13,080 nt of DNA. Origin: an uncultured Prevotellaceae bacterium (lineage in GTDB: Bacteria; Bacteroidota; Bacteroidia; Bacteroidales; Bacteroidaceae). Location of the stretch: positions 1 through 13,080 of the forward strand of contig CAMOSA010000058.1 of assembly GCA_946624335.1 (NCBI GenBank), written 5' to 3'. The notes under the pieces are model-generated. The model made no database searches and was not told the DNA's origin. It worked only from the letters and a program-made list of their open reading frames with translations. Of this stretch, positions 7,052 to 13,080 are shown piece by piece. Within the stretch, counting starts at the first letter, position 1. The number at the start of each line of letters is the position of its first letter. The position numbers and the translations under genes are program-made.

Positions 7052-7090
7052 AGCCCTAAAGACGAATATTATCCATCTTTAGGGCTTTTT
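7052..7090 (+). terminator. Intrinsic terminator of the MORN gene
   Basis: AGCCCTAAAGA (7052-7062) pairs perfectly with TCTTTAGGGCT (7076-7086) around a 13-nt loop. The stem runs into a T-tract (7086-7090). This is the clearest terminator in the window, 21 bp after the MORN stop codon. Confidence 0.85.
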
Positions 7091-7102
7091 CATGCCATTT
7101 TG

Positions 7103-7134
7103 TTTCCTCAAATGGAAATATTTATGTATTTTTG
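7103..7134 (+). promoter_or_regulatory. Promoter of the YhcH-family gene
   Basis: The -7 box TATTTTTG at 7127-7134 is an exact TAnnTTTG match, followed by CAGC. A TTTC at 7103-7106 sits 20 bp upstream as -33 (a TTTG at 7099-7102 has a long 24-bp spacer). It follows directly after the preceding terminator. The box rules out the in-frame TTG at 7132 as a start codon, because that TTG is part of the promoter. Confidence 0.7.
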
Positions 7135-7167
7135 CAGCGGAATTATAGCAAAACGTTAATAGACGTT

Positions 7168-7632
7168 ATGATTATTGATGACATATCATCGTTCGACCGC
7201 TACGTTGGTCTGAACCCCTTGTTTGCAGCCGTCGCCGAATATCTCGAGCGCACGGATCTTTCTTCCCTCCCCGTTGGCATTACCCATATCCAGGGTGACG
7301 ACTTGTACATCAATGTGCAGGATGCGCCTATTAAGTCTCGACGTGAAGCACGTTTCGAGACCCATCGTCGCATGATCGATATACAGATCCCTATCTCAGG
7401 CGATGAGGAACACGGATGGGCCCCGGCTCATCTGCTGCCGAAGGCTGAGTATGATGATCGCACGGACATGACTTTGCACGATCCTGCCGCCCCACAGACG
7501 CCCGAGGACGTCGCTACGACCTATTATATGCTGCGTAAAGGTCAGTTTGCCATCTATTTCCCCACGGATGGCCACGCACCTGCCGTTACACCTACGGGCC
7601 TTCGTAAGGCCATCATCAAGGTTAAGGCATAG
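7168..7632 (+). CDS. YhcH/YjgK/YiaL family protein (DUF386; sugar-anomerase-like cupin)
   Basis: From ATG 7168 the protein is 154 residues, the usual size of YhcH/YiaL proteins. The open frame continues 12 codons upstream, but that part lies in and just after the -7 box, so the start is set at M-I-I-D-D-I. The fold is a small cupin-like beta barrel with a metal site. Visible family marks are the E-T-H-R-R-M-I-D-I-Q stretch (E, H and D, about residues 63-72) and Y-F-P-T-D-G-H-A-P (about 130-138), which carry the presumed metal-binding and catalytic residues. E. coli members include NanQ (YhcH), an N-acetylneuraminate anomerase. Here the neighbours are not sialic-acid genes but glgB, 57 bp downstream, so the sugar acted on is unknown. 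No terminator separates it from glgB, so co-transcription is plausible. A one-off box, TATATTGG at 7662-7669, could be a second weak start for glgB. Confidence 0.85.
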   Translation: MIIDDISSFDRYVGLNPLFAAVAEYLERTDLSSLPVGITHIQGDDLYINVQDAPIKSRREARFETHRRMIDIQIPISGDEEHGWAPAHLLPKAEYDDRTDMTLHDPAAPQTPEDVATTYYMLRKGQFAIYFPTDGHAPAVTPTGLRKAIIKVKA

Positions 7633-7689
7633 CGGGATGCTTCGCGCGCGTACCTATTAATTATATTGGGAAATCAAAACACACAATAA

Positions 7690-9828
7690 ATGGCAAAGAA
7701 AGAATCGACAAAGACTTCGACCGCCAAGACAAGCGCAAAGAAGGCAACGACAAAGGCCTCTTCGCGTAAGACGGTCGACAGGAAGGCTGCTTTGCGAGTA
7801 GCAGAGCCGGAACAACTTAAGTTGGTCAAAAATGATGAGTGGCTGGCTCAGTTCTCTGACGCCATTAACGGTCGTCACCAGCATGCCCTCGATAAGATCA
7901 GCGAGCTGACACAAGGCGGCAAGCAGAAACTGGCCGACTTCGCTACAGGTTATCTCTACTACGGCCTGCATTTTGAGGACAAGAAATGGATTTTCCGTGA
8001 GTGGGCCCCTAACGCCACTGAGATTTATGTCATCGGCGACTTCAACGGATGGAAAGAAGACAAGCGTTTCGCCATGAAACGTCTGGCACGTTCAAATGGC
8101 AACTGGGAACTGAAACTGCCGTCACGTGCAGTACAACACGGCCAGCTCTACAAACTCTCCATTCACTGGGAAGGCGGTCAAGGCGAGCGCATACCCGCTT
8201 GGGCCACACGTGTCGTGCAGGACGAGAACACGAAGATATTCTCTGCTCAAGCATGGGCACCTGAGACACCCTACGAATGGAAGGTGCGCAAGTTCCGTCC
8301 TAACACATCGCCGTTGCTCATCTACGAGTGCCACATCGGAATGGCCCAGGACGCCGAGAAGGTCGGTACGTATACGGAGTTCCGTGAGAATGTGTTGCCG
8401 CGTATCGTCAAGGACGGTTACAACTGCATCCAGATCATGGCCATTCAGGAGCACCCTTACTATGGCAGCTTTGGCTATCATGTAAGTAGCTTCTTTGCCG
8501 CCTCGTCGCGTTTTGGCACACCCGAGGAATTGAAAGCCCTCATTGACGCTGCTCACGCACAGGGCGTTGCCGTCATCATGGATATTGTTCACAGTCATGC
8601 TGTGAAGAACGAGAATGAAGGTCTTGGCAATTTCGCCGGCGATCCCAACCAGTATTTCTATCCCGGTGACCGTCACGAGCATCCGGCGTGGGACAGCTTA
8701 TGCTTTGACTACGGAAAGAACGAGGTGCTGCATTTCCTGCTCTCTAACTGTAAGTACTGGCTTGAGGAATACCACTTCGACGGCTTCCGCTTCGATGGCG
8801 TGACCTCGATGCTTTACTATAGCCATGGCCTCGGTGAGAGTTTCGGCTCATACGCTGACTACTACAACGGTCACGAGGATGATAATGCCATCTGCTACCT
8901 TACTCTTGCCAATGAGCTCATCCATCAGGTGAATCCGAAGGCGATTACCATTGCCGAGGAGGTCTCCGGTATGCCGGGCTTGGCCGTGCCTTTCAAGGAC
9001 GGCGGCTATGGCTTCGACTACCGTATGGCCATGAATATCCCCGACTATTGGATCAAGATCATCAAGGAATTACGTGACGAGGATTGGAAACCCAGTTCGA
9101 TGTTCTGGGAGGTCAAGAACCGTCGCGCCGACGAGAAGACCATCAGCTACTGCGAGAGCCATGACCAAGCCCTCGTCGGTGACAAGACCATCATCTTCCG
9201 CCTGATCGACAGCGATATGTACTGGCACTTCAAGAAAGGTGATGAGAACTACAATGTTGAGCGCGGTATCGCCTTGCATAAGATGATACGTCTGCTCACG
9301 GCAGCTACGATGAATGGCGGTTACCTCAACTTTATGGGGAACGAGTTCGGACATCCCGAGTGGATTGACTTCCCGCGTGAAGGCAATGGCTGGAGCTATA
9401 AGTATGCACGCAGACAGTGGAATCTTGTCGACAACAAGGAGCTTTGTTATCACTTCCTCGGCGATTTCGATCAGCAGATGCTGAAAGTCCTGAAGATGCA
9501 GAAGGACATCCAGAAGACGCCCGTGACAGAGATCTGGACCAACGACGGCGACCAGGTCCTCGCGTTCCAGCGCGGCGAGTTGCTCTTCGTCTTCAATTTC
9601 TCCTACAATAGGAGCTATACCGGCTATGGATTCCGTGTACGTCAGGGCTCTTACTCCGTGCTGCTCAACACGGACGACGTGGCTTTCGGCGGGCATGGCC
9701 TGAACGACGATACGATGCGCCACTTCACCAACTATGACCCGTTGCTCGCCCGGGAGAACAAGGGCTGGCTCAAGCTCTATCTGCCTGCACGTTCGGCCGT
9801 CGTGCTGACGCGCTCCAAGGACGACTAA
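7690..9828 (+). CDS. glgB: 1,4-alpha-glucan branching enzyme GlgB (GH13, eukaryotic-type)
   Basis: This 712-residue cytosolic enzyme introduces alpha-1,6 branches into glycogen by cutting and transferring alpha-1,4 chains. After a basic tail (residues 1-35, rich in K, T, A, S) come a helical linker, a CBM48-type N-terminal domain (about 90-185), the GH13 catalytic barrel (about 205-600) and a C-terminal beta domain (about 610-710). Catalytic regions are intact: D-I-V-H-S-H (298-303), G-F-R-F-D-G-V with nucleophile D369, I-A-E-E-V-S-G-M-P with acid/base E423, and S-H-D-Q with transition-state stabiliser D492. The Y-Y-S-H-G-L and N-F-M-G-N-E-F-G-H-P-E-W-I-D-F-P signatures place it with eukaryote-like branching enzymes (GH13_8), common in Bacteroidota, not with the E. 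coli type. The ATG at 7690 has an A-rich upstream region. No convincing terminator follows. Confidence 0.93.
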   Translation: MAKKESTKTSTAKTSAKKATTKASSRKTVDRKAALRVAEPEQLKLVKNDEWLAQFSDAINGRHQHALDKISELTQGGKQKLADFATGYLYYGLHFEDKKWIFREWAPNATEIYVIGDFNGWKEDKRFAMKRLARSNGNWELKLPSRAVQHGQLYKLSIHWEGGQGERIPAWATRVVQDENTKIFSAQAWAPETPYEWKVRKFRPNTSPLLIYECHIGMAQDAEKVGTYTEFRENVLPRIVKDGYNCIQIMAIQEHPYYGSFGYHVSSFFAASSRFGTPEELKALIDAAHAQGVAVIMDIVHSHAVKNENEGLGNFAGDPNQYFYPGDRHEHPAWDSLCFDYGKNEVLHFLLSNCKYWLEEYHFDGFRFDGVTSMLYYSHGLGESFGSYADYYNGHEDDNAICYLTLANELIHQVNPKAITIAEEVSGMPGLAVPFKDGGYGFDYRMAMNIPDYWIKIIKELRDEDWKPSSMFWEVKNRRADEKTISYCESHDQALVGDKTIIFRLIDSDMYWHFKKGDENYNVERGIALHKMIRLLTAATMNGGYLNFMGNEFGHPEWIDFPREGNGWSYKYARRQWNLVDNKELCYHFLGDFDQQMLKVLKMQKDIQKTPVTEIWTNDGDQVLAFQRGELLFVFNFSYNRSYTGYGFRVRQGSYSVLLNTDDVAFGGHGLNDDTMRHFTNYDPLLARENKGWLKLYLPARSAVVLTRSKDD

Positions 9829-9886
9829 GTCCTGCCGGCGGCAACGCTGTTTCGTCACTCCCTTTCATCTTTAGGGATTATCCCCT

Positions 9887-9930
9887 CAGCCTTTAGGTTT
9901 TTTCCTCCTATGGAATCAACTTAAAGGCTG
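9887..9930. repeat. 9-bp inverted repeat abutting a promoter -7 box
   Basis: CAGCCTTTA (9887-9895) is the exact reverse complement of TAAAGGCTG (9922-9930), with a 26-nt spacer. The right arm ends at the base before the -7 box TATCTTTG, and the -33 position falls within the spacer. It could be an operator or just a chance repeat; a T6 run (9898-9903) after the left arm also leaves open a role in terminating glgB transcription. Confidence 0.5.
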
Positions 9931-9938
9931 TATCTTTG
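9931..9938 (+). promoter_or_regulatory. -7 box of the Gly/Arg-rich secreted protein gene
   Basis: TATCTTTG is an exact TAnnTTTG match followed by CAGC, identical over 11 bases (ATCTTTGCAGC) to the ridA initiation region. It lies 46 bp before the ATG at 9985. No TTTG is found at the -33 position, which lies in the loop of the flanking inverted repeat. Confidence 0.7.
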
Positions 9939-9984
9939 CAGCGTCAAACAGACGAAATGTATAACCCTAAACATTGAAAGCGAT

Positions 9985-11241
9985 ATGAAAAAGATGATTT
10001 TTACCCTGATGTTGAGCTTCTGCTCCATCCTTTCACTCTCCGCAATGAGCTATGCTGAGGCTCGCGAGCAGGCCCGTTTCCTCACGGACAAGATGGCCTA
10101 CGAACTGAATCTCAATGATCAGCAGTACAACGACTGCTATGAGATCAACCTCGACTATCTGCTCAGCGTCGAGACGGCAGACGATATCTATGGAGATTAT
10201 CTGGCCTACCGCAATGCAGACCTTCGCCACATCCTCTACGATTGGCAGTATACCATTTTCGCTGCTGCGGACTATTTCTTCCGTCCTCTCTCGTGGCTTC
10301 ACAATCGCTGGTTCTTCCCCGTCTATCGCTATTATCGTGTAGGATATTACTACTATGGCTATCCCACTGTTTACCATTCCTATCGTGGCGGTCACGGTCG
10401 TTTCTATCATCACGGCGGTTTCTATGTCTCACGTCGTCCTCACTGGAATGGAGGTTTCCGTGGTATGGATCGCGGGCATATCTCTCATCATGGCGGACGT
10501 GGACATGACGACAGACGCGGTTATCATATCGGTAATGGTGGTCGCGGATCGCACGATGGTTACGATCGCGGATCGCATGACGGTTACGGTCGCGGGTCGC
10601 ACGATGGTTATGGTCGCGGGTCGCACGATGGTTACGATCGCGGATCGCATGACGGTTATGGTCGCGGATCGCACGACGGTTATGGTCGCGGCAACGAGGG
10701 TAGCGTTTCCCGTGGCGGCAACAACCCTGGTTATCATATCGGTGATAACGGACGCGGATCGCAGGACAACCATGGACGTGGTTCACACGACAGCTATGGA
10801 CGCGGATCGCAGGACAACCTTGGACGTGGTTCGCACGACAGCTATGGACGCGGAGGTCTTGACAGCCGTAGCGGCAGTGGTATCGTCAGCCGTGGCGGCA
10901 GTGGCAGCGTGAGCCGTGGCGGAACATCCCACAGCTACCAGCATCCCAGTTCAACGCGTACGACCGTCAATGCAGGCCGGCGTGATGGTTCCTTCGGTCA
11001 TTCGTCATCCATCGGCGCCCGTGGCGGTTCCTACAGCAGTGGTCACAGCTCGTCTGTCAGCCGCGGTTCCTCTTCCATGGGTGGACGCAGTTCGGCTTCC
11101 ATGGGCACTCGCAGCATGAGTAGTTCCCACGGTAGCTTTGGCGGCGGCGGTTCACATGGCGGCGGTTCACGTGGCGGCAGTGGCGGCTTCAGCGGTGGCT
11201 CACGCGGCGGTAGCTCACGTGGTAGTGGCCGTGGCCGTTAA
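9985..11241 (+). CDS. Secreted Tyr/His-rich and Gly/Arg/Ser-rich repeat protein, function unknown
   Basis: The 418-residue protein begins with a signal peptide (MKKMIFTLMLSF..., cleavage likely after S-Y-A near residue 24), so it is exported. Residues about 25-115 form a non-repetitive, probably alpha-helical domain (EAREQARFLTDKM, LNLNDQQYND, YLLSVETADD, WQYTIFAAADYFFRPL), loosely like the helices of Spy/CpxP-type periplasmic proteins by spacing only. A Tyr/Trp-rich stretch (about 102-140, with RYYRVGYYYYGYP) leads into a Gly/Arg/His region. This holds six tandem octapeptides G/D-R-G-S-H-D-G-Y (186-233) and two copies of a 16-residue unit G-R-G-S-Q-D-N-x-G-R-G-S-H-D-S-Y (256-287), then a Ser/Gly tail ending G-R-G-R. 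The only cysteines are near the N-terminus. Basic and aromatic residues recur every 8 positions. I recognise no named family; it looks like a Bacteroidales hypothetical secreted protein. Confidence 0.8.
   Translation: MKKMIFTLMLSFCSILSLSAMSYAEAREQARFLTDKMAYELNLNDQQYNDCYEINLDYLLSVETADDIYGDYLAYRNADLRHILYDWQYTIFAAADYFFRPLSWLHNRWFFPVYRYYRVGYYYYGYPTVYHSYRGGHGRFYHHGGFYVSRRPHWNGGFRGMDRGHISHHGGRGHDDRRGYHIGNGGRGSHDGYDRGSHDGYGRGSHDGYGRGSHDGYDRGSHDGYGRGSHDGYGRGNEGSVSRGGNNPGYHIGDNGRGSQDNHGRGSHDSYGRGSQDNLGRGSHDSYGRGGLDSRSGSGIVSRGGSGSVSRGGTSHSYQHPSSTRTTVNAGRRDGSFGHSSSIGARGGSYSSGHSSSVSRGSSSMGGRSSASMGTRSMSSSHGSFGGGGSHGGGSRGGSGGFSGGSRGGSSRGSGRGR
10540..10683 (+). repeat. Six tandem 24-bp coding repeats (two 72-bp blocks)
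   Basis: Six in-frame 24-bp units encode G/D-R-G-S-H-D-G-Y. Units 1-3 (10540-10611) and 4-6 (10612-10683) match each other at all but 4 of 72 positions, including the G, D, G order of the first codon, so a three-unit block was duplicated. Copy-number change would keep the reading frame. Confidence 0.9.
10750..10845 (+). repeat. Two tandem 48-bp coding repeats
   Basis: The 48-bp units 10750-10797 and 10798-10845 differ at 2 positions and encode alternating G-R-G-S-Q-D-N-x and G-R-G-S-H-D-S-Y octapeptides. A short lead-in encoding G-Y-H-I-G is shared with the start of the first array (about 10519 and 10729), showing that the whole array was once duplicated and diverged. Confidence 0.85.
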
Positions 11242-11750
11242 AACCTCTTCTGCCAAACGATGGCGTCAATGAAATCATCTCCTTCGCCACGCAGCCATTC
11301 TCTAAGCACGGCGGAGGCTTCGAAAGCCAGCGACTTGAACAAACGGGTCGCTGGCTCATTCGTTACGGCGATGATGGCGTATATCTGGTGCAGGTGCAGA
11401 CGTCGTGCATAGTCACACAGCAGGCGGACGGCAGCGTGTCCGACGTGGCGTCCTTGATGTTCTGGCAAGATAATCAGACCAATCTCGGCCCGCAGGTGTA
11501 TGGCATCGAAATTAGTAAGGTCGGCCAAGCCGATGGCTTCTCCACCCGCTTCGATGACCAGACGCACTTGGCCGTCGGCATAGATGTCGTTTTGAGCTGC
11601 GGACAGGTACTGGCGTAAGGCGTAGCGGGAGTAGGGCACGGTGCTGGCCCCATGACGCCAAAACGTCGTGTCGTTCTCAATTTGGTAGATGAGCTCCAGG
11701 TCCTCGGGCTCGAGTGCACGTAGGTGCACCTCCTCAGCAGAAGATGTCAT
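11238..11750 (-). CDS. GNAT family N-acetyltransferase (RimJ/RimL/SpeG-like)
   Basis: This 170-residue cytosolic protein matches the Acetyltransf_3 branch of GNAT enzymes, which transfer acetyl from acetyl-CoA to an amine. The N-terminal V-H-L-R-A-L-E-P-E-D-L strand/helix, the N-D-x-x-F-W region (26-31), and V-P-Y-S-R-Y-A-L (38-45) are typical. The acetyl-CoA loop is E-H-Q-G-R-H-V-G-H-A-A (97-107), fitting Q/R-x-x-G-x-G/A loosely, and H-L-H-Q-I-Y-A followed by N131 and L-F-K-S-L-A-F marks motif B. The LRAE and NDIYADGQVRLVIE segments resemble SpeG-like spermidine acetyltransferases, but the substrate (polyamine, ribosomal protein or other) is not determined. ATG 11750 overlaps the upstream GT2 gene by 17 bp, indicating translational coupling. 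Its TAA overlaps the stop codon of the convergent secreted-protein gene. Confidence 0.88.
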   Translation of the reverse strand: MTSSAEEVHLRALEPEDLELIYQIENDTTFWRHGASTVPYSRYALRQYLSAAQNDIYADGQVRLVIEAGGEAIGLADLTNFDAIHLRAEIGLIILPEHQGRHVGHAAVRLLCDYARRLHLHQIYAIIAVTNEPATRLFKSLAFEASAVLREWLRGEGDDFIDAIVWQKRF

Positions 11751-12900
11751 TGGGCAGGATGAGCGTATGGTTGATGGTGTTGAAAGTTCCTAAGCTGCTT
11801 TGCCACCCTTCGCGATGAGCCGCTTCCATCTGCGTCAGCATCGTGTCGTAGGGACGCCCTTTCTCGGTCACCTCGAAGGTCAGGTACGTCGTGTTTTTTG
11901 CCGCATCATGATAGTCCTTGACGTGTCGTGCAACGAGTCCGGCCTGCTCACATATCGGCTGTAGCTGCTGCCACGCTTCCTCTGTGCCGATGAAACATAA
12001 CGTCTCGGCCGGAGGTCGGCATACGACGCCATACAAACGGTTGAGCATCCGCCGAAGGTGGTTGCGCAGATAGCTCATGAAGCCCATCGTCACGACAGCC
12101 ACGCGCACCAGCGCTGCCGTCATGCGGTAGCGGCGGGCAAAATGCTTGTGGAAGAAAATAAGCATGGCATTATAGAAGCTGTGGATATAGCGTAAGCTGG
12201 TGTCCTGAGTGCTCTCACCTTTGTAGTGCAGCATCTTTTGTGGGATGTACCAACACTCCCAGCCGCCCTTGCCGATGCGGTAGCTCATATCGATATCCTC
12301 GCCATACATGAAATAATCTTCATCCAGTAGCCCTTGTTCGTCCAGTGCCGTGCGGCGCAGCATCATGAAAGCTCCGGAGATGACTTCGATTTGTCCTTCC
12401 TCGTATTCCGGCAGATGGCCCATGTAGTAACGTCCAAAGCGCGGGTGGCGTGGAAACAGGGCACAGAGTCCCATGACCTTATACAGTGATGTGGCCGGTG
12501 TCGGCAATCCACGGCGTGATTCACGTGCGAAACTGCCGTCGCGGTTCAGCATGTGAATGCCGATGGCGCCACAGCGAGGGTGGGCTTCCATGAATGACAG
12601 ACACTGCCTCAGCGTGTCCTCTGCAACGAACGTGTCGGGGTTCAGCAGCAGCACGAAGTCGCCCGTCGCCTGTCGTATAGCCGCATTATTGGCCTTCGAG
12701 AAGCCTACGTTCTCTGTGTTCTCGATGTAATGGACGTCGGGGAAATACTGTCTCAGATAGGCTATGGAATCGTCCGTCGAAGCGTTGTCGACGACCCACA
12801 CTTCGACGTCGAGGCCTGCTGAAGCCCGTCGCACCGAGTCGAGGCACTGCCATAGATAATGGCGTACGTTATAGTTGACAATGACGATACTCAGCCTCAT
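11734..12900 (-). CDS. GT2 family glycosyltransferase with extra C-terminal domain
   Basis: The 388-residue protein opens with the GT-A core of family 2 (M-R-L-S-I-V-I-V-N-Y-N, V-V-D-N-A-S-T-D-D, ENVGFSKANN, LLLNPDTF with the D-x-D-like N-P-D at 87-89, and GEDIDMSYR at 200-208). This pattern is WbbL/rhamnosyltransferase-like and typical of enzymes adding sugars to cell-envelope glycans on the cytoplasmic face of the membrane. A basic/amphipathic stretch (about 245-295) may sit at the membrane. Residues 301-388 form an extra domain beginning LCFIGTEEAW and ending LGTFNTINHTLILPNDIF, not part of the catalytic core. Its ATG overlaps the TGA of the upstream gene (ATGA), and its 3' end overlaps the GNAT start. 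The acceptor and sugar donor cannot be told. Confidence 0.9.
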   Translation of the reverse strand: MRLSIVIVNYNVRHYLWQCLDSVRRASAGLDVEVWVVDNASTDDSIAYLRQYFPDVHYIENTENVGFSKANNAAIRQATGDFVLLLNPDTFVAEDTLRQCLSFMEAHPRCGAIGIHMLNRDGSFARESRRGLPTPATSLYKVMGLCALFPRHPRFGRYYMGHLPEYEEGQIEVISGAFMMLRRTALDEQGLLDEDYFMYGEDIDMSYRIGKGGWECWYIPQKMLHYKGESTQDTSLRYIHSFYNAMLIFFHKHFARRYRMTAALVRVAVVTMGFMSYLRNHLRRMLNRLYGVVCRPPAETLCFIGTEEAWQQLQPICEQAGLVARHVKDYHDAAKNTTYLTFEVTEKGRPYDTMLTQMEAAHREGWQSSLGTFNTINHTLILPNDIFC

Positions 12901-13080
12901 TGCTCATCTTGTGAATAGTCCACCTCGCGTTCGTAGGCCATCTTATCCTTCGAAGGCCACACGAAGATGAAGGCGACGGCCGTCATCAGGGCCATATAGC
13001 CGAACGTAGGCTCACAGCCCAACAGGTAGTAGCATAGGATATTGTAGATCAGCGGCGCCTCCAGCAGGGCGATGCGTATG
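12897..13080 (-). CDS. C-terminal part of a small membrane protein (truncated by window edge)
   Basis: Reading from the right edge in the frame that ends in TGA at 12897-12899 gives 60 residues: I-R-I-A-L-L-E-A-P-L-I-Y-N-I-L-C-Y-Y-L-L-G, a second hydrophobic stretch Y-M-A-L-M-T-A-V-A-F-I-F-V-W-P, and a charged tail K-D-K-M-A-Y-E-R-E-V-D-Y-S-Q-D-E-Q. Two membrane helices followed by a cytosolic acidic tail are likely. It reads like the C-terminus of a small integral membrane protein seen in Bacteroidales, without a named function. The TGA overlaps the GT2 ATG, so the three minus-strand genes are probably one operon whose promoter is outside the window. Confidence 0.7.
   Translation of the reverse strand, partial: IRIALLEAPLIYNILCYYLLGCEPTFGYMALMTAVAFIFVWPSKDKMAYEREVDYSQDEQ

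Noticed and set aside
7635..7655. GC-rich CGCGCGCG stretch between yhcH and glgB as a terminator
   Set aside because: There is no adequate stem and no T-run after it.
9070..9858. A 262-codon minus-strand frame antisense to glgB
   Set aside because: It lies opposite highly conserved GH13 sequence with intact catalytic motifs, and shows no family features of its own.
9862..9904. GGGATTATCCC and CTTTAGG repeats as a glgB terminator
   Set aside because: The stem GGGA/TCCC is only 4 bp and not followed by T residues; the T6 run follows only a self-complementary CCTTTAGG with too short a loop.
10540..10845. Possible CRISPR array
   Set aside because: The units are contiguous, in frame with no unique spacers, and encode a periodic peptide, so this is a coding tandem repeat.
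10355..10912. Alternative frames through the Gly/Arg-rich region (plus and minus)
   Set aside because: The 24-bp period keeps all frames open without stops. Only the frame starting at 9985 has a promoter, a signal peptide and a non-repetitive head domain.
1..13080. Mobile element, phage or horizontally acquired island
   Set aside because: No integrase, transposase, tRNA junction, terminal repeats or abrupt composition change was seen; gene content is normal for the phylum.

Overview
The window looks like ordinary chromosomal DNA of a Bacteroidota bacterium, most likely from the Prevotellaceae/Bacteroidales. Three lines of evidence support this. Several genes are preceded by the Bacteroidota -7 promoter box TAnnTTTG, three times in the form T-A-n-n-TTTGCAGC, rather than by sigma70 boxes. 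Ribosome-binding regions are A-rich with no strong Shine-Dalgarno. The gene families (DUF4301, a hydrolase-dead long RelA, a eukaryotic-type GlgB, a GT2 with an added C-terminal domain) are typical of the phylum. The genus is inference. I see no phage, plasmid, transposase, CRISPR, tRNA or rRNA signature.

Layout, left to right. (1) A RidA-family deaminase (+) faces an MFS transporter (-), with 2 bp between the stop codons. (2) A 187-bp gap holds a perfect 16-bp inverted repeat; then a DUF4301 gene (-) is transcribed divergently from a long RelA/SpoT homologue (+). (3) A secreted protein made of about 14 MORN repeats follows relA and ends at a clear intrinsic terminator. (4) A YhcH-family sugar-anomerase-like gene and glgB (glycogen branching enzyme) lie in tandem, and may be co-transcribed. 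(5) A secreted Tyr/His/Gly/Arg-rich protein carries nested in-frame tandem repeats. (6) On the minus strand, entering from the right edge, is a tightly overlapping operon: the C-terminus of a small membrane protein, a GT2 glycosyltransferase and a RimJ/RimL/SpeG-like acetyltransferase. Its last stop codon overlaps the stop codon of the repeat protein.

How the genes relate: most are housekeeping or metabolic functions (enamine/imine detoxification, stringent response, glycogen branching, surface-glycan synthesis), and no single pathway joins them. The points most worth a second look are the RelA with a destroyed HD site but an R-x-R-D synthetase motif, the nested repeats in the secreted Gly/Arg-rich protein, the lysine/alanine/threonine-rich tail on GlgB, the two inverted repeats in promoter or intergenic DNA, and the unexplained C-terminal domain of the GT2. 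I did not find convincing evidence of a wholly new multi-gene system. Two gene starts (DUF4301 and YhcH) should be placed downstream of the longest open frame.
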